Virus record (IMG/VR): IMGVR_UViG_3300023116_000057
Coordinates: 1 to 56,841 of that record
Length of the DNA stretch: 56,841 nucleotides
From: a virus
Direction: 5' to 3' (one strand)
Shown here: one piece after another, positions 1 to 9,604 of the stretch
Position numbering within the stretch: the stretch's first letter is position 1
Layout: each line of letters begins with the position of its first letter
Notes under the pieces: model-generated
What the model saw: the letters and a program-made list of their open reading frames with translations, nothing else
Told to the model about the DNA's origin: nothing
The model's database searches: none
Program-made: the position numbers and the translations under genes

Positions 1-26
1 TGAAAAAGAAGTCTTTAGCAAAACAT

Positions 27-806
27 ATGAAAAAAAAAAAGATGAAACTCGAAACTAAAACTCTAAGAGAATCAAACAATGAAAGTCCGATAGACAGAGC
101 GATTAGAAAAGTCACATCTAACACTTTCATGCTTGACAAGTCGGCTCTTTCCTCCGCAATTTCACATGCAACCGAACAAACATCCAGTGCAATCAAAAAT
201 CAAGGCATAAAGACATTTAGAACAATGTCCGGCGACAAAGATCCCAACAAGATTGCAGACAACTCCATGAACAATTTTATTCGTATTGCTAAAGAACATT
301 ACAAGAATGCAGTTGATGGAGGATTAGAAAGAGAAGAAGAAAAAGTCTTGAGTGATATTTTGAACATTATTGCAGGGCAAGTAAGTTATTCTTTAAAGGA
401 GAGTAAAACAATGAAAAAGGTTAATTTTACAGAATACGATAGAAAAGAAGTTTTAAAACATTTAGAAAGTTTTCGAGATTATCTTTTCGCAAATGAAGAT
501 TCTCAGGCAATGGAATGTATGGATATTATCGCTCAAACATTTGCAGACTCAAAATACAACGAATTGTATGAAAAAACTTGGCATGAAGTTGAAGATTTTT
601 TCATAATTGGCGACCTTGAAGGTATGAATGAAGCAGTAATGGACTATTGGGATGAAACTGTAGAGGATGCAGAACTTGACCTTAATCAAGGAAATTCTAT
701 ACGTCCAGAAGCATACGAAGATGAATTAGAAGCATACGAAGATGAATTCTTAAACGAAAATTTATTTAAATCCGTCAAGAAAGCAATAATCAAAAGTTTG
801 AATTAA
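27..806 (+). CDS. Unknown phage protein (259 aa), possible two-gene fusion
   Basis: I do not recognise a family. The N-terminal half is basic and polar; the C-terminal half is very acidic (EAYEDELEAYEDEF) and ends in LFKSVKKAIIKSLN. The next gene begins with a near copy of that motif (LFESVKKAILKE), which suggests shared ancestry or a duplication. An excellent internal Shine-Dalgarno (AAAGGAG) stands before an in-frame ATG at 411, so a 131-aa product from 411-806 is possible. The ORF may be two former genes joined in frame. The position before the tail genes suggests a virion-related role, but that is inference. Confidence 0.7.
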   Translation: MKKKKMKLETKTLRESNNESPIDRAIRKVTSNTFMLDKSALSSAISHATEQTSSAIKNQGIKTFRTMSGDKDPNKIADNSMNNFIRIAKEHYKNAVDGGLEREEEKVLSDILNIIAGQVSYSLKESKTMKKVNFTEYDRKEVLKHLESFRDYLFANEDSQAMECMDIIAQTFADSKYNELYEKTWHEVEDFFIIGDLEGMNEAVMDYWDETVEDAELDLNQGNSIRPEAYEDELEAYEDEFLNENLFKSVKKAIIKSLN

Positions 807-839
807 CACAAGTAGATTTATTAATATGAAAATAAAACA

Positions 840-1184
840 ATGAAAAAATCAAACGATTTATTTGAATCCGTCAAGAAAGCAATATTAAAAGAAATAAGTG
901 GTAGAAATGAAAATTTTAAAGTGGGCAAAGGTTTAGAGGATGCTGACTTTTGGATTTATGCCACAGGGAGCGAGAAAAATTTAGGAAAGCCATTGAAAGA
1001 ATATGGAAAAAATAGAATTGGCGTTAAAGTTTTAAATACTGAGAGGATATTGCCTGCCTTCATGTATGGTTGGTTTCAAAATTTATACCAACAAGGTTTT
1101 TGGTCACAATACAGCAAAGGCTCAGTCATACAATTCATCACGGTCAATGATGTACGAGAATTGCTAAATGTATGGTTGGTTTGA
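840..1184 (+). CDS. Unknown small phage protein (114 aa)
   Basis: No family recognised. The N-terminus (DLFESVKKAILKE) nearly repeats the C-terminus of the preceding protein. The rest is a mixed alpha/beta-looking sequence with several aromatic residues (YGWFQNLYQQGFW). It is the last gene before a strong intrinsic terminator, so the first two genes end one transcription unit. The start has no strong ribosome-binding site and is chosen as the first ATG. Confidence 0.65.
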   Translation: MKKSNDLFESVKKAILKEISGRNENFKVGKGLEDADFWIYATGSEKNLGKPLKEYGKNRIGVKVLNTERILPAFMYGWFQNLYQQGFWSQYSKGSVIQFITVNDVRELLNVWLV

Positions 1185-1264
1185 TAATTTATAACAACAT
1201 CATCTTAGAAGAATATTGAAAATCTGCGTATTGTACGTTTACAAGTGAATAATTATTTATACGA

Positions 1265-1289
1265 GGCTGACATTGTTCAGCCTTTTTTT
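1265..1289 (+). terminator. Rho-independent terminator
   Basis: Hairpin GGCTGA-CATTGT-TCAGCC followed directly by seven T residues. It separates the two leading unknown genes from the tape-measure gene. Confidence 0.85.
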
Positions 1290-1308
1290 ATAAGAGAAAT
1301 TATAACAA

Positions 1309-3618
1309 ATGCCGTCACCAAATCAAATTTTAGAAGATTACAAGAAAAAAATACAAGAAATTAAAGACGAAATTAGCAAAATCACTTTTCCTCCAGAATG
1401 GACTGAAAGTATAGAAAAAAGCATACGGTCTCTAGAAATACAAAGCAGACACATTAGCGACATAATTGAAAAAGTCAACAATCGACAAGCAATCGAAAAA
1501 AAACGATTAGAACAATACGTTGAAATAGAAAACAATATGCAGAAAGAAATCAGAAATTATGACAAATTAAGCGAAAAATTAACAGAACTTAGAGATAAAA
1601 GAGCATCTTATTTGAGTATTTCATGGCCAGGAGACCCAAGAGTTGTCGAATTAAACTTGCAAATAGATTTAACAGAGAAACTAATAAAAAAAGACAAAGC
1701 CAGAATAGATGAATTTAAAAAACACATTAACGATGTCACAAGATTAAGAGAAGAGTTAGAATACACAACCGATTTGAAATCAAAAATTAACGAACTCGAA
1801 AAGAAAAACATTGAATATGGTCGAAAAAACATGGAACAGTGGTTTGGTTTGCGCCAATCTGCCTTCGACTTTCTAAATCATGCTAAAGATATTTCAGAAG
1901 TATTTGGCACTATTACTTTTAGTTTAACGAACATAGCAAGAGGTATGGCCGACATGGTAAAGCCAGGACAAATCATGGCTTTGATTTACGACCAAACCAA
2001 AAAACTTGTCATAGAACTTGAGAATCAAGCAGCAATCACCGCTGCTTTGACCGCAAGAGGAAGAATTTACACAAATGAAGTGTACAATGCTTCCATTGCA
2101 AATCGAGAATTCGCCATATCACTTACAGACACAAACAAGGCATTTGGCGATTTATACTCCAATATGCTTGGTTTCACCGAACTTACGCCAAAAGCAAGAC
2201 AAGAATTGACAAAAATCTCATCTCAGATGTCTTTATTGGGCGTTTCTTCTTCAACGAGTAGTCAGATACTAAACGACCTCACAAAAGGTCTTAGGATGTC
2301 TGCCAGTGCGTCTAGCGACACTCTGTTGGAGATAGCAAACCTCTCAGGGAAAATTGGAATACCAACTTCAAAATTAGCAGAAGAATTCAAATCCACTTTT
2401 TCACAGTTGTCCGTTTATGGAAAAAAGGGGATGGAAGTTTTCAAGGGTCTTGCTGCTGCTGCAAAAATAACAGGGATTTCTATTTCTAGATTAAATAGCT
2501 TATTTGGTGAATCGATGAACACATTCGAAACTTCTGCTGGTGTTGCTGGGAAATTAAATTCAATTCTTGGTCGAGACTTGTTGAATTCTGTAGATTTGTT
2601 GTATGCGTCAGAAGATGAAAGATTAAGGATGATAAAAGAATCTTTAGATGTTAGCGGAAGACAGTTCAAAAATATGAACAAATTTGAGCAAATGGCTATA
2701 GCAAATGCAGCAGGGATAACAGATATGGCAGAAGCCAATAAGATATTCAACATGTCTTTGAGTGCTTATGACGAAGCGAAAGAAAAAGCAAAACAAGCGG
2801 AAGCAAGTCAAAAGGCTTTTCGAAAGGCAATTGAGCCAACAGTAACATTCATGAATAAGTTGAAAGGTATGATGCAAAATTTTGCAATTGCTGTAACTCC
2901 GGTTACATATGTGTTGGGAGAAATAGTTGGATTTTTTTCGCAAGCATGGGCATATATCAATAAAACATCGGATGCAGTTGGTGGGTTTTTAGGTGGACTA
3001 TTGAGATTAACTCCTGTTCTTGCTTTATTTTTGGTGCCACTAGGATTAATGTTGGGAAAAGTAGTTTTAATTGTCGGTGCCATTAGTGGATTAATTGCTG
3101 CCATAGCATCTCTTTGGGGTTGGTTTCACAAATCTGGTTCACCACAATTTTGGGAAATGCCAAAACACATGGCAATGAACATGGAAGATTATGGCGATTC
3201 AATCAAAACAACTGTGCCCCACGTCAATCGCCTCGCAACACAATCTGAAGTCCTTCACAAAGTTCAAACAAAAAAAGGCAGTCCAGCATTGTGGGAAATG
3301 CCAACTGTCATGTCTGATGGGTTAAAATCCTATCGACAAGAATTAATAAAAACAGAACCAGAAATTAGAAAAACCAATATAAGTTCAAATATTCAAAAAA
3401 TGTCTGAAACAAACAACAGCCTGTATCAAAATAAAGTTTCAACGAAAAATGAAACAACAAACAATTTGATGAATAAAATCAGTGCCTTAGAGAAAAAAGT
3501 CAACACAAAAAGACAAACAAGTCCGATTAAAATCGATGTTAATTTTATGGATATAGAAGCAACAAAAAGAAACTTTCAGAATGCAGTTGAACGAGCAATA
3601 GAGGAAAAGTACGGATAA
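1309..3618 (+). CDS. Putative tail tape measure protein (769 aa)
   Basis: Probably sets tail length and is threaded inside the tail tube. Residues about 1-180 are charged and strongly alpha-helical/coiled-coil. The middle is Ala/Ser/Thr-rich and helical. Residues about 535-610 hold hydrophobic stretches (LGGLLRLTPVLALFLVPLGL, then VVLIVGAISGLIAAIASLWG) typical of tape measure proteins. The C-terminal quarter carries a repeated short motif (SPQFWEMPKHM and SPALWEMPTVM, about 43 residues apart) and then more coiled coil. It is followed by the baseplate genes with a TAATG overlap. At 769 aa it predicts a tail of about 115 nm by the usual 0.15 nm per residue rule. Assignment rests on architecture and neighbours. 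Confidence 0.75.
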   Translation: MPSPNQILEDYKKKIQEIKDEISKITFPPEWTESIEKSIRSLEIQSRHISDIIEKVNNRQAIEKKRLEQYVEIENNMQKEIRNYDKLSEKLTELRDKRASYLSISWPGDPRVVELNLQIDLTEKLIKKDKARIDEFKKHINDVTRLREELEYTTDLKSKINELEKKNIEYGRKNMEQWFGLRQSAFDFLNHAKDISEVFGTITFSLTNIARGMADMVKPGQIMALIYDQTKKLVIELENQAAITAALTARGRIYTNEVYNASIANREFAISLTDTNKAFGDLYSNMLGFTELTPKARQELTKISSQMSLLGVSSSTSSQILNDLTKGLRMSASASSDTLLEIANLSGKIGIPTSKLAEEFKSTFSQLSVYGKKGMEVFKGLAAAAKITGISISRLNSLFGESMNTFETSAGVAGKLNSILGRDLLNSVDLLYASEDERLRMIKESLDVSGRQFKNMNKFEQMAIANAAGITDMAEANKIFNMSLSAYDEAKEKAKQAEASQKAFRKAIEPTVTFMNKLKGMMQNFAIAVTPVTYVLGEIVGFFSQAWAYINKTSDAVGGFLGGLLRLTPVLALFLVPLGLMLGKVVLIVGAISGLIAAIASLWGWFHKSGSPQFWEMPKHMAMNMEDYGDSIKTTVPHVNRLATQSEVLHKVQTKKGSPALWEMPTVMSDGLKSYRQELIKTEPEIRKTNISSNIQKMSETNNSLYQNKVSTKNETTNNLMNKISALEKKVNTKRQTSPIKIDVNFMDIEATKRNFQNAVERAIEEKYG

Positions 3619-4523
3619 TGGCTAAATATAAAAAGTTAGATTTAAACAAAGAGGTCAATTCTATCTTAGACAGACCAGAGATTGCAAATTTAATCGAAGA
3701 AACCCTAACAATACAATCAGAAAGAGACCAACTTTTGTTGAGCCATCGAGAATCACTAGCCTCAACAGATAGTTTAGTTGAAGACATATCAAATAAAAAA
3801 AGATGGATGATTGAGTTTGAACATCTTGCAACTAGAAAGCGTGTTAATTTTCATGGCTTTGTTACTCAATGGGGTGATTCTTTTCAGTCTGACTGGAATG
3901 ATGAAGATGTTTTCGGAAGAATGGACCCTATTTCAATTTTTAAAAGCACAAAAAGAACGATGACTTTGGCTTGGTCCATTCCAGCATACTCGGAAGAAGA
4001 AGCAGTATTGAACACAAGGAGAGTCAACCATTTTGTTCAAATGTTGTATCCGAAATATCAACCCATAGATGTAGGGAATGTATCTATGCATGTAGGTAAA
4101 AATGGGAAGACAAGAAAAGCCCCCAAAAGAAAAGTAAAACAAATTACAAATAAGCGCAAACAAGCGATAACCAGAAACGCAGGCAAGTCTAACTATATTG
4201 TTTCGCCCCCTTTGCTTCGCGTTAGATTTGCGAACTTGATTCACAATTCTGAAACTGGACAAAAATCTGGGGTACATAAAGGTGGTTTGGTTGTCAAAGT
4301 TAACGGAAACTTGGGTGTCGAAGCGGATTTGGAAAATGGATTATTTGGAACAGACCCAGGCATGTTGTATCCAAAAATATGGAAGTTGAATTGTAGTTTT
4401 ACAGTTTTTCACACACATCCACTTGGTTTTCACAACAATGTGACATTTGGAAGTAAAAAAACGGTGAATAATAACTTCCCTTATCCTGTATTGTCTGTTA
4501 AAGACCCTGGAGAAGAAGGCTAA
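3618..4523 (+). CDS. Putative tail/baseplate protein (301 aa)
   Basis: Starts on the last base of the tape-measure stop codon (TAATG), so translation is probably coupled. A central block (VTQWGDSFQSDWNDEDVFGR, then MDPISIFKSTKRTMTLAWSIPA) resembles a domain I recall from tail-completion or tube-associated proteins of large marine myoviruses. A basic insert (about residues 155-185) follows, and the C-terminal part is beta-rich. It lies just before a LysM/gp53-like wedge gene, which fits a baseplate or tail-tube-end role. The exact function is not established. Confidence 0.65.
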   Translation: MAKYKKLDLNKEVNSILDRPEIANLIEETLTIQSERDQLLLSHRESLASTDSLVEDISNKKRWMIEFEHLATRKRVNFHGFVTQWGDSFQSDWNDEDVFGRMDPISIFKSTKRTMTLAWSIPAYSEEEAVLNTRRVNHFVQMLYPKYQPIDVGNVSMHVGKNGKTRKAPKRKVKQITNKRKQAITRNAGKSNYIVSPPLLRVRFANLIHNSETGQKSGVHKGGLVVKVNGNLGVEADLENGLFGTDPGMLYPKIWKLNCSFTVFHTHPLGFHNNVTFGSKKTVNNNFPYPVLSVKDPGEEG

Positions 4524-4528
4524 AGGCT

Positions 4529-4861
4529 ATGAGATATGCAAACAGAACAAAAAAAATTATAGACAGAAAAAGACACAAGCATTTGTTAAAAAAGAGAAAT
4601 TTAGATTTTGCGGAGATATATGAGTCTGCAAAGTTTAAATTTTTAACAGATGATGAAAAGTCTCTAATATCTTCGGATGTAATGATTTGGCAATTTGGTG
4701 ATAAAATGCACAAGGTTGCTTTAGAATATTATGGCAATATGGATGATTGGTGGGTAATTGCATTGTTTAACAATACTCCTACAGAACATCATATAAAGGC
4801 AGGAGATGAAATTTACATACCTTATCCTTTGCACCTTGTTAAAGAATTATATGGAGTTTAA
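4529..4861 (+). CDS. LysM-domain baseplate wedge protein, gp53-like (110 aa)
   Basis: The C-terminal half carries a LysM-type pattern: GDKMHKVALEYYGNMDDWW, then IALFNN and IKAGDEIYIPYP. T4 gp53-related wedge proteins of contractile tails have this combination of W/Y residues after a YYG motif and a GDEIYIP strand. The length suits a small wedge subunit. The ATG follows the preceding stop by five bases. It sits in a tight block with the tape measure and hub-like genes. Confidence 0.75.
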   Translation: MRYANRTKKIIDRKRHKHLLKKRNLDFAEIYESAKFKFLTDDEKSLISSDVMIWQFGDKMHKVALEYYGNMDDWWVIALFNNTPTEHHIKAGDEIYIPYPLHLVKELYGV

Positions 4862-4863
4862 CA

Positions 4864-7374
4864 ATGGCTAAGAAACCGCAAAAGTTTTTTACAGAAAAAG
4901 CAGAGATGTCTAAACAAGAAAGACTTCTTGCTCAATGCTTTCTTATCAAGAAAGTTGATAAATTAATAGAATCAAAAAGACAAGAAGGAAAAGAAGGTTG
5001 TTATAAAAATTTTCTTACTGTGCTAGATGATTCCAGTGCGTTTTTAGGAAGAGTTAGAAGAGATAGCAAGCATGAATTGCTCTTAGAAAGCATAACGCCA
5101 GCACAATTGTCTGCTCTGGTCCCAGAGATAAGAATTTTTAAAGTTGTATATGACAGTATAAATTCAAAAAGTTATACACAATATGAATTCAATTTTGATA
5201 ACGCCATGAACAAGTATGATGTTGAAGCGATTACTCAATCCAACAAAAACAGAAGCACAGGAGTTGGGATTAAAAACGTAAATTGGGAATTTATAGGTTC
5301 AAATCCTGCCGAATCAAAAAGGCTAATAAAAGTAAACATGAAAATATTTTTTGCTAGTATGCAAGACATGTTGAAAGAAAGCCAAAGTGGAATTACTTTT
5401 TTAGACCTAATAAAGCCACGTTCCAAAAGTTCACCAATAAATGATTTAAGCCCTGTAGACCATCAAGTGAAAATGGAGGTCGGATGGGCAACTCCAGAAA
5501 AAAATCATCCTCTTTTTAAAGGGCAAGAAGAATTAGTTGATGCAATATCTAGGTCTCGATATTCTATGTTTTTGTCTATTGTAAAGCATGATTTGAACTT
5601 CGAACAGGATGGTCGCGTAACCTTAGATGTTCAGTATTGGGGAAGATTAGAAAGTAGAATGGGTGGTGTTGGAGATTCTAAATTTGACATTCTAGATGTC
5701 ACCTGTGATAAAAAAGACAAACTTAAACAAGAACTTAAAAATAGAAGTAACGCGCTAAATGTATCAAAAAAAGAGTTAAAAGCTAGAATTAAACTTTTGA
5801 ACTGTATAAATAAAAAAGGCAAAAGAGATGTTTTTTTTAAGAGCGGTATGGAACTAGAAAAAAGAGAAATAAAGAAAAGAAGAAGAGAAAATATTGAAGA
5901 AGAAAAAAACATTATATCCGAAAGAAAAAAAAGATATGAAAACATAATGTTATGTTTATTAAAAAATAAAAAAATACATTATATCGGAGTTGACCAACAA
6001 TCGATTGGAATTTACGATGGAAAAGTAAAAACAAGTTTAGAAAACATTGATTCTATAAAAATTGGATGCAAAAACACAAAAGGTCTTGAAAGAAAAGCAC
6101 AAGAAACAATAACAAATTATATTAACATATCTTCTTTGGTTTCTAACAACAAAAATAAACTATCAGCAAAAAATCTATTAGATTCTCGACTTCCAGTTTA
6201 CGACAGCAAGTGCGTAATAATACATTATTTTTTCTTTGGAGATTTAATGGATGTAATACTTGACTATTTTTACAAAAATGAAGGCGAATATTTTACTCGT
6301 TTTTTGTTGGGTTCTGTGACAAATCCTAATGATAACTCTAAAAAAATACCATTAGCAGACATACCCATTTCAGTACAAAGATTTAGCGTCTGGTTCGCAA
6401 ATGCTGTAATTAGAAAATCAAAAGGCATATACCCTTTTAATGATTTTATTAGAGATATTATAGGTGGTTTAATTTCTCCTATAATGAACGAAGATTGTCT
6501 AGAAAATGTTCTTGAAAATCCAAAATCTAAGCAAATAAATTCTCGAATAAAGCCTAGAATTAGTTTGTTTAACTTACCTGGGGGTGGTATAAGTGGAAAA
6601 AGTGACCTTCTTATTGATGGAGGAAATAGCGCACCAAAAACTTACAAAGAGAGACAAAGAGGTACTGGAATTTCATTACATGATTTTTTATCTCCATCGT
6701 GTGTAAATTATATAAAATCAAAAGATGTAGTCACTCTAAGAAAAAAATACAAGAACTCAGGAAAAAACCCTTTATTTTCTTATTATTATATACATGTTAC
6801 AGAAGAATTACCGTACCGAAAGTCAAATTATCGAAAAGATATTGAAGACGGAATATATCACTTTTTTATTGGCACAGACAAAGGGTTGTTAAAAAATGTT
6901 TCATTTACTCAACAAAATCAACCTTATTACAAAGAAGCTATAATGAAAGGCACAGATCTAAAGTGGTTAAAAAGATTATACAATGCAAATATTGAAATGT
7001 TTGGTAACGCCACCTTTATTCCAGGGCAGAAAATATATATTAATCCGACATCAGTTGGACTTGGAGACCCAAAGCAACAAACTTCAATTGCTGGGGATAT
7101 GGGATTAGGAGGTTATTATATTGTTGTAAAAGTGACAGGAGAAATCGAATCAGGAAAATTCAACACTACTATCGAATGCGTGTGGGAATCCAAAGGTGAT
7201 GGCACTGGAATAAAATCAAAGTTTGACAATATTGATAAATGTTTTCAATCTTACAAAAAATCTGTCGGTGGGAAAAACAAAGGAAGATATTTTTACACCG
7301 ACAGTTCGACTGAATGGATAAAATCAATTAGAAGAAAAGGCTACCTTAGTTTTGTCCCCAAAAGGCTACCTTAG
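4864..7374 (+). CDS. Large virion protein, baseplate hub-like (836 aa)
   Basis: Probably a baseplate or tail-tip structural protein. Near the N-terminus, ITPAQLSALVPEIRIFKVVY resembles a conserved opening of large baseplate proteins in marine myoviruses. Residues about 280-360 form a very basic coiled segment. The C-terminal region (FGNATFIPGQKIYINP, then GYYIVVKVTG) is a beta-rich module often seen in hub-like proteins. The extreme C-terminus is altered. A 35-nt stretch at 7306-7340 is repeated at 7395-7429, and the present stop lies in the inserted sequence, so the protein now ends GYLSFVPKRLP instead of GFKR. Confidence 0.65.
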   Translation: MAKKPQKFFTEKAEMSKQERLLAQCFLIKKVDKLIESKRQEGKEGCYKNFLTVLDDSSAFLGRVRRDSKHELLLESITPAQLSALVPEIRIFKVVYDSINSKSYTQYEFNFDNAMNKYDVEAITQSNKNRSTGVGIKNVNWEFIGSNPAESKRLIKVNMKIFFASMQDMLKESQSGITFLDLIKPRSKSSPINDLSPVDHQVKMEVGWATPEKNHPLFKGQEELVDAISRSRYSMFLSIVKHDLNFEQDGRVTLDVQYWGRLESRMGGVGDSKFDILDVTCDKKDKLKQELKNRSNALNVSKKELKARIKLLNCINKKGKRDVFFKSGMELEKREIKKRRRENIEEEKNIISERKKRYENIMLCLLKNKKIHYIGVDQQSIGIYDGKVKTSLENIDSIKIGCKNTKGLERKAQETITNYINISSLVSNNKNKLSAKNLLDSRLPVYDSKCVIIHYFFFGDLMDVILDYFYKNEGEYFTRFLLGSVTNPNDNSKKIPLADIPISVQRFSVWFANAVIRKSKGIYPFNDFIRDIIGGLISPIMNEDCLENVLENPKSKQINSRIKPRISLFNLPGGGISGKSDLLIDGGNSAPKTYKERQRGTGISLHDFLSPSCVNYIKSKDVVTLRKKYKNSGKNPLFSYYYIHVTEELPYRKSNYRKDIEDGIYHFFIGTDKGLLKNVSFTQQNQPYYKEAIMKGTDLKWLKRLYNANIEMFGNATFIPGQKIYINPTSVGLGDPKQQTSIAGDMGLGGYYIVVKVTGEIESGKFNTTIECVWESKGDGTGIKSKFDNIDKCFQSYKKSVGGKNKGRYFYTDSSTEWIKSIRRKGYLSFVPKRLP

Positions 7375-7429
7375 TTTTTTTGTCCCCCGAAAAATCGACT
7401 GAATGGATAAAATCAATTAGAAGAAAAGG
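7306..7429. repeat. Segmental duplication at the 3' end of the hub-like gene
   Basis: A 35-nt sequence at 7306-7340 recurs exactly at 7395-7429 (period 89 nt). Between the copies, a 21-25-nt motif beginning GGCTACCTTAG and ending in a run of C occurs twice (7339-7359 and about 7364-7388). The second 35-nt copy still runs into the codons GGT TTC AAG CGA TGA, whose stop overlaps the next start codon. That copy is therefore most likely the original gene end, now out of use. Confidence 0.9.
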
Positions 7430-7438
7430 TTTCAAGCG

Positions 7439-8395
7439 ATGAAAAGATATGAAGAATCTTTGTTAGAATTAGAAGACGACAACAGCCTGTCTTTTCTTTT
7501 TAAACTAAACAAAGAAAAAAATCATTTATTCGAGCAAACAAAATTGGATAGCCAACTTGTAACAATAGAAAACCCCATTCTATTTGGAAAAGTGAATTTG
7601 CAAAACAATCCAATTTTGCCTAAAAAAGAACTTCTTGTTCCTCAAAGCGACATGATGGTTTTTTCTTTCGTATCAGAACTTATAGAAAAATTTAGAAACG
7701 ACATGAGTTTTGCTAGAATGAGAGGTGTTGTGTCTGACATGAATCCATCTCTATTTTTAATTGAAGTCAAAAAAGAATTTGTCGATGTCGAGCAAGAATA
7801 TGATAATCACATATCATCAATACTGCAAGCATTTAAAAAACGCTCTCGACATCAACACGTTGTATACAAAGGGTTTAACAAAACTAAGCAAGACGTAAAA
7901 AATAAATATTCTTTTTTAAAATTTGTTGAAGAGGAATTTTTTGTTGGCAATGTTTTAAATGATATGCCATTAACTGATTATTCTTATCACAAAAGCAATA
8001 TAAATTCAAATCTTTTTTCTGGAATTGTGTTTGAGATTGATGATGCTGAGTATGATGATGAACAATATAAGTTCGAAATGTATTATGACAATAGTGATTT
8101 TCAATATTTTATAAATTCTGCCAACAAATTTGGCTTTCGAATCGACAAAAATATCCCTTGGAGACTGTATGTTGACTTGAAATCTTCAATTGTTTCAGAA
8201 ACATTTCAAAAAAAATACCGACAGCCTATTGACAAAATCTTTTGTTCTCTGTATAATACTATTATAATAGATATAAATAATAATTTACTAAATGATTTAT
8301 ATAAATTAGCTAATAATTGTAATATTAATATATATTCTAATAAAGAAATACAAAAGTTTAATCATAGACTATACAATAAAGAAAATAATACTTGA
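7439..8395 (+). CDS. Unknown, probable virion-associated protein (318 aa)
   Basis: No family recognised. The protein is rich in Asp, Phe and Tyr with mixed alpha/beta character. It has a basic segment near residue 135 (FKKRSRHQHVVYKGF) and an Asn-rich C-terminus. The start codon overlaps what was probably the original stop of the hub-like gene (CGATGA), suggesting past translational coupling now broken by the upstream duplication. It is the last gene before a new promoter, which supports membership of the tail operon. Confidence 0.65.
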   Translation: MKRYEESLLELEDDNSLSFLFKLNKEKNHLFEQTKLDSQLVTIENPILFGKVNLQNNPILPKKELLVPQSDMMVFSFVSELIEKFRNDMSFARMRGVVSDMNPSLFLIEVKKEFVDVEQEYDNHISSILQAFKKRSRHQHVVYKGFNKTKQDVKNKYSFLKFVEEEFFVGNVLNDMPLTDYSYHKSNINSNLFSGIVFEIDDAEYDDEQYKFEMYYDNSDFQYFINSANKFGFRIDKNIPWRLYVDLKSSIVSETFQKKYRQPIDKIFCSLYNTIIIDINNNLLNDLYKLANNCNINIYSNKEIQKFNHRLYNKENNT

Positions 8396-8420
8396 CAAAA
8401 GAATATACAATGTGTATACT
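8392..8420 (+). promoter_or_regulatory. Sigma70-type promoter for the polA-like gene
   Basis: TTGACA at 8392-8397, 17-nt spacer, TATACT at 8415-8420. A leader and an AAAGGAG ribosome-binding site precede the ATG at 8453. Confidence 0.8.
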
Positions 8421-8452
8421 CTTTCTATATTAGAACAATAAAAGGAGTATAA

Positions 8453-9604
8453 ATGTATATACAAGTATTAGATTATCATGACAATCAATATATATTTTAT
8501 TACGACAATAAGATAAATATTGATACAAATCTTCCATCAGACGCTACTTGTACTTGGAATTATAATACTTTTTTGAAAGATTGCAATCTAAAATTTGCAA
8601 ATATATATGTTCAAGGTGCTGATTCTAAGGATTATTGTCCTGAAAGTTTGGCACATCACTATGATTTTTACTGCACAAAAATAGAAACCTATCAAAATAT
8701 TTATGAAAAAAGAAAAAATGCTCCAAATGCAAAAATTATTGATTTAATCAATCCGTCTATTTTGTTGGATTATTGTAAAATAAGAGAGCAAATCTGCAAC
8801 AATGTTTTGTCAAAAGTAGAAGAACCAAAGCATTATGCTATCATGTCCAAGATTATTAAAATAATAGAAACAATAAAGTTCCAAGATATTAACCTGGAGG
8901 ACAACTCCCCAGTGTCAAAATACGACAATCATATTTATTATAATCCTTGGAATGTGGTTACAGGGAGAATGGGATTGTACCCAAAACATTTTCCAATTAC
9001 AAACTTGTCAAAAAAACTAAGAAAACATGTTCTTTGTAAGAATTCATATTTTTATGAATTAGATTACAACTCAGCAGAAATAAGAGTGATATTGTCTTTG
9101 ATGGGTGTTGAAGTTGAAAGCAATAGAGACATTCATGATTATCACAACAAAATAAAATTTAACAACAATGCAACTCGCGACGAAGTAAAGAGGGATTTTT
9201 ATTCTTGGCTTTATGATGAAAAAAAACATTGTGACTTTTATGAGTCCTTGTATAAGAAAAAAAGCATTTTAAATTTGAAAAGCAAACATTATGTAAACGG
9301 AAATATACATACGGATTTTGGTCGAGTCATAAAGTGTGAAGAAAAAAATTGGTTAAATTATCTTGCACAATCAACTGCCTCAGATTTATTCTTTGAGCAA
9401 GTCTATAAAATATGGAAATTTATTTTGGATTCAAATTTAAAAACAGAGATTTCTTTTTTATTGCACGATTGTTTTGTTTTGGACGTCAAAAAAGAAGAAT
9501 CAGAAATAATAAAAGAAAATATTCCAAAAATATTTGCCAACAATCGTTATGGTGAATATATTGTAAATCAAAAAACAGGATTAAATTACGGGGAAATGAA
9601 ATGA
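8453..9604 (+). CDS. Compact family A DNA polymerase-like protein (383 aa)
   Basis: Template-directed DNA synthesis is the likely activity. The order of Pol I palm and finger motifs is intact. A TGRMGLYP segment comes first, then motif A DYNSAEIRV (D204). Motif B-like RDEVKRDFYSWLY follows (R242, K246). Next come TDFGR and AQSTASDLF, and finally motif C HDCFVLDV (H338, D339). The N-terminal about 170 residues match nothing I know; no 3'-5' or 5'-3' exonuclease motif is seen. E. coli Pol I is 928 aa and T7 polymerase about 700, so this is a minimal polymerase. It lies outside the replication block and has its own promoter, while DnaE at 26221-29664 could be the replicase. Repair or gap filling is possible. 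Confidence 0.75.
   Translation: MYIQVLDYHDNQYIFYYDNKINIDTNLPSDATCTWNYNTFLKDCNLKFANIYVQGADSKDYCPESLAHHYDFYCTKIETYQNIYEKRKNAPNAKIIDLINPSILLDYCKIREQICNNVLSKVEEPKHYAIMSKIIKIIETIKFQDINLEDNSPVSKYDNHIYYNPWNVVTGRMGLYPKHFPITNLSKKLRKHVLCKNSYFYELDYNSAEIRVILSLMGVEVESNRDIHDYHNKIKFNNNATRDEVKRDFYSWLYDEKKHCDFYESLYKKKSILNLKSKHYVNGNIHTDFGRVIKCEEKNWLNYLAQSTASDLFFEQVYKIWKFILDSNLKTEISFLLHDCFVLDVKKEESEIIKENIPKIFANNRYGEYIVNQKTGLNYGEMK

Noticed and set aside
1338-3104. Several minus-strand ORFs under the tape-measure gene
   Set aside because: They lack ribosome-binding sites, are composed of low-complexity shadows of the + strand coding sequence, and overlap a clear long gene.
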